This document shows positions 57,486-64,000 of a stretch of DNA of 64,000 nucleotides, in pieces. The notes under the pieces are model-generated. The model saw only the letters and a list, made by a program, of their open reading frames with translations. It was not told the origin of the DNA and made no database searches. Every line of letters begins with the position of its first letter. Position 1 is the first letter of the stretch. The translations under genes and the position numbers were made by a program. This DNA is from Ariolimax columbianus. Taxonomy: Eukaryota > Mollusca > Gastropoda > Stylommatophora > Arionidae. The DNA is taken from contig JAVGWX010000019.1 of the NCBI GenBank assembly GCA_036924085.1, positions 3,732,641 to 3,796,640 of the forward strand. The letters are read 5' to 3'.

Positions 57486-57712
57486 TCGATAACATAAACA
57501 ACCTCGCAAAAATACAGATACAAGTGTCTCCCCCACTAAAATAAAAAAAAAATTTAAACAATAAAAATTAAAACTCCACTAAAATGACAAAATGGAGACC
57601 AAATGTAGCGACAATATCGGCAAACTAATAAAACGGTAAAATTGTCTGCCTATCAATGAAATAAAATAGCCATTCCCTCAAAAAAAGTGAAATAGCCATT
57701 TCATAAACATAA

Positions 57713-59374
57713 TTGCCAATCTATCAAAAAAACTTTTTTTTTTTTTTTTTACCTTCAGCCCCAGGTAAAATTCCGCAGGAGCTAAAGGACGCCTCAATCG
57801 TTCCCCTATACAAAAGAAAAGGCAATCGTCAGGAATGCGACAATCATGGTGGAATATCGCTACTCTCCGTAGCAGGCAAGATCCTAGCGCGCTTACTGCT
57901 AAACAGGCTCAACAAACACCTTGAACAAAGCCACCACCTCCCAGAAAGCCAATGTGGATTCAGAGCCGGAAGAGGAACAGTGAACATGATTTTTGCCGCT
58001 CGCCAAGTACAAGAGAAGTGTCGAGAGCAAAATCAGGCCTTGTACACCACATTTATTGATTTGACAAAGGCATTTGATACAGTAAACAGAGGAGGGATGT
58101 GGATGATAATGTCTAAGTTTGGCTGCCCCAACAAGTTCATAACAATGGTGAAACAGCTACACGAAGGCATGTGTGCTCGTGTACTGGACAGCGGTGCAAT
58201 TTCTAAAACGTTTCTAGTATCAAACGGAGTAAAACAAGGATGTGTACTCGCCCCGACTTTGTTCAGGATGATGTTCGCGGCCACGATGACAGACGCCTTC
58301 AGATCATTGGAGCTTGGAATACCCATAAAGTACCGCACAGATGGCAAGTTACTCAATTCCAGAAGAATGAAGGCCAAAACCAAAGTGGCTGGCGACATAA
58401 TCAGGGAACTTGTATTTGCTGACGACTGCGCTCTAATGAGCAACTCAGAACTGAACATGCAGGTTGGAATGGACCAGTTCTCTGCCGCATGCGAAAATTT
58501 TGGCCTGACCATAAATGCCAAAAAAACAGAGGTCATGTACCAACCAGCACCAGGCATGCCGTACACAAAACCAGAGACTACAGTCAGCGGGCAGACGTTG
58601 AATGCCGTAGACAAATTCACATATCTGGGCAGCACGCTGTCGAGATCTGTCAGCCTAGACGATGAGGTGGCAAGCAGAATAGCAAAGGCCAGCACAGCTT
58701 TTGGTAGAATGCGCTCGATGGTCTGGGCACGTCGTGGCATCAGCGTCATGACCAAACTCAAAGTCTACCGTGCAACCATCATTCCAACCCTACTATACGC
58801 TTGCGAAAGCTGGACTGTATACTCTGGACATGCAAGGAGGTTAAACCACTTCCACACAGGTTGCCTGAGGCGAATATTCCACATCCGATGGCAAGATCGT
58901 GTCACTGACATCGAGGTTCTCTCGAGGGCTAATATGCCCAGCATCCATGCACTGCTAGAAAAAGCACGACTAGGATGGGCCGGACACCTCGTCCGTATGT
59001 CAGACGAGCGGCACCCAAAAAAGCTTCTCTACGGCGAGCTGAGAGAGGGATGGCGCGAGAGAGGGCGCCCAAAGAATCGTTTTAAAGACGGTCTGAAGGA
59101 CTCACTAAAAAGTTGCCAGATAGACATCGACAACTGGGAATATCTTGCGAAAAACAGATCTGACTGGAGAAGCGCAGTCAAATCGGGTGTAGCTGCTGGT
59201 GAAGATGACCGTGTTGTGAAAGCCCAGAACAGACGCGAGACGCGGAAATCCCGAGCAGCGGGAACACCATCCCCTTCTACAAACCTCGTGTGCCCGATAT
59301 GTAGCAGATGTTTTCGTGCTCGCATTGGCCTGTTCAGCCACATGCGCACCCACACCCAACAGGGAAATCTGTGA
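57713..59374 (+). CDS. LINE reverse transcriptase with C-terminal zinc finger, 5'-truncated
   Basis: An intact frame of 553 codons encodes a non-LTR retrotransposon RT. Real homology starts near residue 16 (APGKIPQELKDASIVPLYKR); the first codons cross a T17 run at the insertion junction and are not native. In order: NHGGISLLSVAGKILARLL (45-63), CGFRAGRGTVNMIF (81-94), motif A FIDLTKAFD (114-122), motif B GVKQGCVLAP (172-181), motif C FADD (235-238), motif D GLTINAKKTEV (264-274), motif E FTYLGSTLS (302-310), thumb and LGWAGHLVRM (420-429), and a CxxC-H-H finger CPICSRCFRARIGLFSHMRT (527-546, second His at 547). Catalytic aspartates are intact. The endonuclease is missing, so it cannot retrotranspose alone. 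Clade unassigned; the fragment at 12-1345 is a relative. Confidence 0.9.
   Translation: MPIYQKNFFFFFLPSAPGKIPQELKDASIVPLYKRKGNRQECDNHGGISLLSVAGKILARLLLNRLNKHLEQSHHLPESQCGFRAGRGTVNMIFAARQVQEKCREQNQALYTTFIDLTKAFDTVNRGGMWMIMSKFGCPNKFITMVKQLHEGMCARVLDSGAISKTFLVSNGVKQGCVLAPTLFRMMFAATMTDAFRSLELGIPIKYRTDGKLLNSRRMKAKTKVAGDIIRELVFADDCALMSNSELNMQVGMDQFSAACENFGLTINAKKTEVMYQPAPGMPYTKPETTVSGQTLNAVDKFTYLGSTLSRSVSLDDEVASRIAKASTAFGRMRSMVWARRGISVMTKLKVYRATIIPTLLYACESWTVYSGHARRLNHFHTGCLRRIFHIRWQDRVTDIEVLSRANMPSIHALLEKARLGWAGHLVRMSDERHPKKLLYGELREGWRERGRPKNRFKDGLKDSLKSCQIDIDNWEYLAKNRSDWRSAVKSGVAAGEDDRVVKAQNRRETRKSRAAGTPSPSTNLVCPICSRCFRARIGLFSHMRTHTQQGNL
57734..57750. repeat. T17 run at LINE 5' junction
   Basis: CTATCAAAAAAAC then seventeen T, then LINE coding sequence. 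Possible explanations are a poly-A-tailed fragment in opposite orientation, a target T tract, or filler added at the 5' junction. Confidence 0.9.
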
Positions 59375-59431
59375 CAAGGATGATGTCGGCGGTCCTCATC
59401 GACAACGATGGACAGCTATTATTATTATTAT
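59375..59431 (+). other. LINE 3' UTR and (ATT)n tail
   Basis: The short 3' UTR (CAAGGATGATGTCGGCGGTC then GACAACGATGGACAGC) ends in four or five ATT units, after which the host array resumes. Confidence 0.75.
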
Positions 59432-59696
59432 CAACAAAATAGACATTCCATCAACTAAATCCCCATTCCATCAACTAAATCGCCATTCCATCAATTAAAT
59501 CGCCATTCCATAAAAAAACACAAGAACATATCCATTTCATCAATAAATAGCGTTTCCATCAACAACACAACAAAATAGCGATTCTATCATCAGCACACAA
59601 ACATAGCCATTCCATTAACAACAACAACACACCAACATAGACATTCCATTAACAACAACAACACCAACATAGCCATTCCATCAACATTCTGCATTA

Positions 59697-61256
59697 CAGA
59701 GGACATTGTTTTTAAAAAATTGGAGGGGTTGAAAGGGGATAAATGTTCAGGTCAAGATGGTATTCTTCCAAAAATGCTGTTTGAAATTAGAGACCGACTA
59801 GCAAAACCATTGGCTATATTTTGGTCTGAATCACTTGCAAAGGGGATTGTTTCTGGGGATTGGAAAGATGCAGAAGTGTTCCCTTTATTCAAAAAGGGCA
59901 AACACATCAGATCCATCGAATTATAGAGCGGTGAGTTTAACGAGCATAGTCTGTAAAGAAAACATTGTAATGCATTTAGACAAATAGAATTTAATTAGAA
60001 ATAGTCAGCATGGGTTTACTAGAGGGAGATCATGCTTAACAAATCTATTAGAATTCATGGAGGAGGTTACTAAAATGATAGATACAGGGGAGCCAGTTGA
60101 CGTTATTTATCTAGATTTTGTAAAGGCCTACTTTTGCAAAGGCTTTTGATAGAGTACCTCATCAAAGATTATTTAGAAAGTTAAAATTACATGGAATAGG
60201 TGGGGAAGTTGCCAAGCGGAAGGAAAATGAAGTACTCTGAGTGGTGTGAAGTGAAAAGTGGAGTGCCACAGGGCTCGGTTTTGGGACCAATTTTGTTCTT
60301 GATATATATAAATGATTTGGACATTGATATCCATGATTGCAAAATTTGCTGATGACACAAAACTATGCAGTAGTGTCTCATCTAAAGCGGAAGTGGATAT
60401 ATTGATGTCGGATTTAGATACAATTCGAGAATGGTCTGTAAGCTGGCAAATGGAATTTATTGTAGATAAATGTACAGTCATCCACATGGGTAGATCCAAT
60501 ATGGAACATAATTACAGAATGGGCGAGAACAATATTAGAAAGATAGATAAGGAAAGGGACCTAAGGGTTATAATAGATCATACAGGAAAGGTGAGTGAGC
60601 AAGTTAAGGTAGCAGTGAAAAAGGCAAATGCAATGTTAGGTATTATAAAAATAAATTTTAAACATAGGAGCAATGAAGTGAAAGTCAAACTGTATAAAGC
60701 ATTAGTTAGACCTAGATTGGAGTATTGTGTACAGGTGTGGAGTCCTTATCGTAGAGGAGATATGAACATTCTGGAAAGGATACAAAAAAGAGCGACAAAG
60801 CTGATAGTGGGATTCCAGAATTACAGTTATAAGGAAAGACTATGAAAAATCGGCCTACCATGTCTAGAAGAGATAAGAATTCGTTGTGACTTAATACAGG
60901 TTTATAAGATGACCAGAGGAATGGGTAAATTAGACTATAACAAGTTGTTTTTAAAATGCAACCACCCACAAGAACAAAAGGGCATAGCTACAATTTGACT
61001 AAAGAGAGGTCCAGATTAGATATTAGGAAATATATTTATATTCAGAGAGTGGTGAATGCTTTAAATGCATTGTCAGGGGAGGTAGTGTAGGCAGGGACGG
61101 TTAATACATTTAAGAATACATTGGATTCGCATAGCTTTTAGAGCAAGGTGATGTAATTGAAACTGGTTGTATACAGACTCTGCAGGGTCTTCTAAACTAG
61201 TATAAAGACGTTACGTTAAGTTAAGTTACATTAAGTTAAGTTAAGTTAAGTTAACA
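59697..61256 (+). mobile_element. CR1-like LINE, 5'-truncated copy
   Basis: Starts within RT: KKLEGLKGDKCSGQDGILPK, WKDAEVFPLFKKGK, a frameshift, NYRAVSLTSIVCKE, HGFTRGRSCLTNLLEFMEEV, motif A YLDFVKAY broken by an insertion of about 16 bp (correct frame resumes as KAFDRVPHQRLF), motif B SGVPQGSV in another frame, and from 60312 an open frame with [10 protein letters not shown] (motif C intact), WSVSWQMEFIVDKCTVIHMG and YKALVRPRLEYCVQVWSPYR to a stop at 60845. Homology continues (KIGLPCLEEIRIRCDLIQVY) to a 3' tail of TTAAG repeats ending at 61256. Younger than the 32-35 kb copy but inactive. Confidence 0.88.
60312..60845 (+). pseudogene. CR1-like RT palm-thumb open segment
   Basis: The longest surviving frame of the preceding element, 177 codons, containing FADD and the thumb. 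The stop after YSYKERL is internal, since matching sequence continues in frame beyond it (KIGLPCLEEI). It is not an independent gene. Confidence 0.85.
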
Positions 61257-61484
61257 AGCGCTAAGTAGTCATTGCATCAACAAAATAACTATTACATCAA
61301 CAACAAAATAAAACAAGACATTTATTAGACATTTTTTAAACAGAAGAAAATATTCATTCCAACAACAGAACAAACGTGTCATTCCCACAACACAACAAAT
61401 TTGTCACTCCAACAACACAACAAAATATTGATTGAAACAACACAACAAACTTGTCATTCCAACAACACACCAAACTCGTCATTC

Positions 61485-61772
61485 AAACAGCACAACCAGA
61501 GGAAGGTGCTGGGTTCGATCCCCATCACAGCACCGGCCGTTACCCCGGGAAAGCAAACCATTATAAAATGCAGGAGGAAGCAGACCCTTACATAAAATGC
61601 ATGCTGAAGTCGGATGCATTGGGCCGACATGCGCAAAATAAAAACCACAGTTTAACGCACACCTACCTTGGGGAATAGAGAAATAAGGCGAACGCAAACC
61701 ACCCCCGCCCTCCCCCCCCCCCCCCCCAAAAAAAAAAAAAAAACACAAAAAAAAACCCCAAAACAGCACAAC
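61485..61772 (+). mobile_element. tRNA-derived SINE (family S1), copy 3, headless, with target-site duplication
   Basis: The insert is 61497-61760. It begins at GAGGAAGGTGCTGGGTTCGA, so box A is lost and box B retained. The body (AAAATGCATGCTGAAGTCGG, ATGCATTGGGCCGACATGCG) and tail (AATAAGGCGAACGCAAACC, C-run, A-run) follow. A perfect 12-bp duplication AAACAGCACAAC flanks it (61485-61496, 61761-61772). Confidence 0.88.
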
Positions 61773-61830
61773 AAAATAACCATTTTATCACCAACGAAAC
61801 AATAGTCTGGTAACAAAAGAATACGTTAAT

Positions 61831-62588
61831 AACATTACAGACAGTAACATGTTGAGAGGTAGTTCCCAGGGCGACACTTCAAACAATCGTCTTTATCAAT
61901 TTCCATTTCTTCTCTTGCTGTAAATACGTTTCATTTTTGATTGTGTAAACGCAATCATTTGTTTCCGATGCTGTCATAGTTGAGCTCCAGATCTCCGAAG
62001 TACTTGTTTCTGTTGGTATCCATCTATGGAAATTGGTGACCTAGTTAGAGGCGTTGACCATCTGTATCAACAGACGTGATAACAATCTCCGGTATGTCAT
62101 GGAGATGGGCCCTGGAAATATTGTGTGTTGGTATGACACCAGATGTGAGGACAGATCAATAATAAATAAGTGATCGATAATTCAGCACCAAACTAAGTCT
62201 GGTAGAAATTATTGACACTCCGTTTCGTAGTAATTTTAGGATCTACCGTTGTCTCGCCTGCTACATTGGGAAGCCACTTTAGGTTAGTGGGGGAGGTTTG
62301 TTTTCATTGCTGGATGGCAAGAAAATATCAGAGATAAAGAATGAGAGAGAGAGGAGGGCGGGGACAGATGAGAGATAGTTAAGGAGAGGAGATATAAAAA
62401 GTGAAGATGAAACGAGAAGAGAGGAAGAGAAGGTTACATATCAGATAGAAATAGCGTTGTAGATTGACTGTCAGGCATCAATTCTCCTAATTCATGCCAC
62501 CAGTTTTCTCATTTTCTTTCTCAATCACCAGTTCGTTTCTTTTACATATTCTCAAACATCAATAAGTCTGACTTCCTCGAGTATAAAT
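61831..62588. other. Unassigned, with a GA-rich patch
   Basis: Purine-rich sequence GAGAGAGAGGAGGGCGGGGA lies near 62345-62430. No gene or repeat family recognised. Confidence 0.5.
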
Positions 62589-62607
62589 CCCCCCCCCCCC
62601 CCCCCCT
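62589..62607. repeat. Poly-C run of 19
   Basis: Uninterrupted C19. The following 350 bases carry nothing recognised. Confidence 0.95.
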
Positions 62608-62959
62608 CGTGCGTCTCTTTTACACGATCTCAAACAATAATAAGTCTGAATTCTTCGAGTATAACCGATCCGTCTACCCCTCCTATTTTACTCCACATCA
62701 TCCCGTCCTCCACATTAGCATATCCGTCATGAGCATCACTCATCATCATCGGCTCATACTTGTCTCATTCTATCCTCTCAGGCACACAGAAACAGCCATC
62801 AATAGTGTGCCTAGATAAACTATTTTCGCTCTATGTATGCCATACCCGTCAGGCCAGTAATCTTAATTCTGTTCGTGTCTCCACAGAACTATCCACAAGC
62901 TCTGACATTACGAGTTCAGATCCTTTACTGACAGTACTGTTTGCTAGTGGTAAGTAGTA

Positions 62960-63327
62960 TACAGCAAACGTGTTAGTTGTAGTATGTGTCGGTGTAGTAG
63001 TAGTAGTTGTAGTAATAGTAGTAGTAGTAGTGGTTGTAGTAGTGGCAGTAGTAGTAGTAGTGGAAGTAGTAGTAGTGTTAGTAGTAGTAGTAGTAGTAGT
63101 AGTAGCAGCAGCAGTATCAACAGTAGCAATAGTAGTAGTAGTAGTAGTAGTAATAGTAGTACTAGAAGTAGTAGTACTAGAAAAAGTAGTACTAGTAATA
63201 GTAGTAGTAGTAGTAGAAGACGTAATAGTAGTAGTAATCATAGTAGTTAAGAAAGTTAGTAGTAGTAGTAGCAGTTGCATAAGTAAAAGTAGTAGTAGTA
63301 GAAGTAGTAATAGTAGTAATAAAAGAC

Positions 63328-63362
<35 letters not shown>

Positions 63363-63475
63363 TGTAAAAGTAGTAGTAGTAGTAATAGTAGCAGTTTAAA
63401 AAGTTAGTAGTAGTAGTAGTTGTAGTTGTAAAAGTAGTAGTAGAAGTAGTACATGTAATAGTACTAGACGTAGAA
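62960..63475. repeat. (AGT)n microsatellite
   Basis: GTAGTAGTAGTAGTAGTAGT with interspersed GTTGTA, GTAATA and GTAAAAG. ORFs of poly-Val, poly-Ser and poly-Thr/Leu on both strands are artefacts. Confidence 0.97.
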
Positions 63476-63679
63476 GAACTACTTCGTAGTTATTGATTTC
63501 GAAGTCACAGTAATCGTGGACAAATAATTGTATTAGTTTTTATAGTCGGCAGTGTAATTGCAGTAGTTGTAGGTTTCATGGTAATAGCAATAATTGTAGT
63601 TGTTATTGTTTTGGTAATGGCAGTTGTTGCTGTTGATGGGATGGTGATGGTGGGACCAACATTATTGTTCCCATCATTG

Positions 63680-63765
63680 TCTTCCTTACTTTCTAGTCCG
63701 AGAATCGAACCCCTTTCTGCAATAGATTAGCACTCTGGCCACCCTTCCACTGAAGCTCGGTAAAC
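63680..63765 (-). other. Possible tRNA-like (SINE head) remnant
   Basis: On the minus strand, AGGGTGGCCAGAGTGCTAAT is followed at tRNA spacing by AGGGGTTCGATTCTCGG. The T-arm pairs poorly, so this is not a functional tRNA. The rest of 63476-64000 shows only short GAT runs at the end. Confidence 0.35.
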
Positions 63766-64000
63766 AAATAGCAGATGTTTAATAAACTGTTAGTGGTAGG
63801 TTAGCAAACAAATTGAATGTTTTCATGTGGTGTGAGAAGAGGAGGGATCACACACATTATGACACCAGATAATTCGTCAACACTGCACATGATGATATTG
63901 AGTATGATCATTGCATGAATATTTGAAGAGAACTATAATCTAGAAATATTAATAGCCAGCTGGATGGGATGCTGATGCTGGTTTCGATGATGATGATGAT

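Larger units (their letters stand above)
57600..61830. repeat. Array of AACAACAAAATAGCCATTCC-type units, split by three insertions
   Basis: Related short units (CATCAACTAAATCGCCATTC, AACAACACAACAAA, AAAATAGCCATTCC) occupy 57600-57733, 59432-59690, 61257-61496 and 61761-61830. Between these blocks lie a LINE (57.75-59.43), a CR1-like LINE (59.70-61.26) and a SINE (61.50-61.76). Confidence 0.75.

Noticed and set aside
62849..63407. Poly-Thr, poly-Val and poly-Ser ORFs
   Set aside because: Artefacts of the AGT microsatellite on both strands.
63680..63765. tRNA gene candidate
   Set aside because: Box B is good but T-arm and acceptor pairing fail; at most a SINE head.

Overview
The window reads as intergenic, repeat-dominated DNA from an animal genome. 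There are no prokaryotic operons, ribosome-binding sites, rRNA, CRISPR or phage features, and I could not find one host protein-coding gene that I would defend. The mix of RNase H-bearing and CR1-like LINEs, tRNA-derived SINEs, a mariner relic, a degenerate GTTAGG-type telomere-like tract and extreme minisatellite density fits a lophotrochozoan invertebrate, probably a mollusc. That assignment is an inference from family character, not from a marker gene.

Layout. 0-5 kb: a broken LINE with a 29-bp minisatellite inside its reading frame, several short arrays, another LINE tail and a tRNA-derived SINE. 5.4-8.9 kb: a 3.5-kb array of a 12-bp unit with higher-order duplications. 9-16 kb: a 'family A' element, a 'family B' element holding a 37-bp array, four LINE fossils (one endonuclease, one reverse-transcriptase core, two C-terminal) and three further arrays. 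16-25 kb: microsatellite, further copies of families A, B, D and E, and unassigned DNA. 25.4-31 kb: long 22-bp, 43-bp and 18-bp arrays. 31.5-38.4 kb: a telomere-like tract, a nearly complete but dead CR1-like LINE on the minus strand with a second LINE nested inside it, and a further LINE 3' end. 38.7-51.7 kb: alternating arrays (33, 27, 38, 44, 26, 21, 24 bp) and SINE or LINE relics. 52-57.5 kb: microsatellites, a 34-bp array, a mariner relic, 45-bp and 25-bp arrays and a family B copy. 57.6-61.8 kb: one interspersed simple array split by three retroelements, one of which carries the only intact long ORF here (553 codons, reverse transcriptase plus C-terminal zinc finger). 62-64 kb: AGT-type microsatellite and unassigned DNA.

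Tandem arrays of more than 30 unrelated monomers cover roughly a third of the window. Many are open on both strands, which creates long but meaningless ORFs; about half the periods are not multiples of three, which argues against protein selection. The most informative observation is that two arrays can be traced to a single-copy seed inside a transposable element: a LINE ORF at 217-1073, and family B at about 10.07-11.0 kb, whose unexpanded state is preserved at 56.7 kb. The second is that two otherwise different non-autonomous families (a tRNA-headed SINE and family A) share a body of about 95 bp, which looks like a conserved SINE-type domain. Target-site duplications can be read directly for five insertions, and in one case removing the inserted LINE restores the alignment of the host element's endonuclease. 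The retroelements supply reverse transcriptase and endonuclease activities in principle, but only the 57.7-kb ORF retains its visible catalytic residues, and it lacks its endonuclease.
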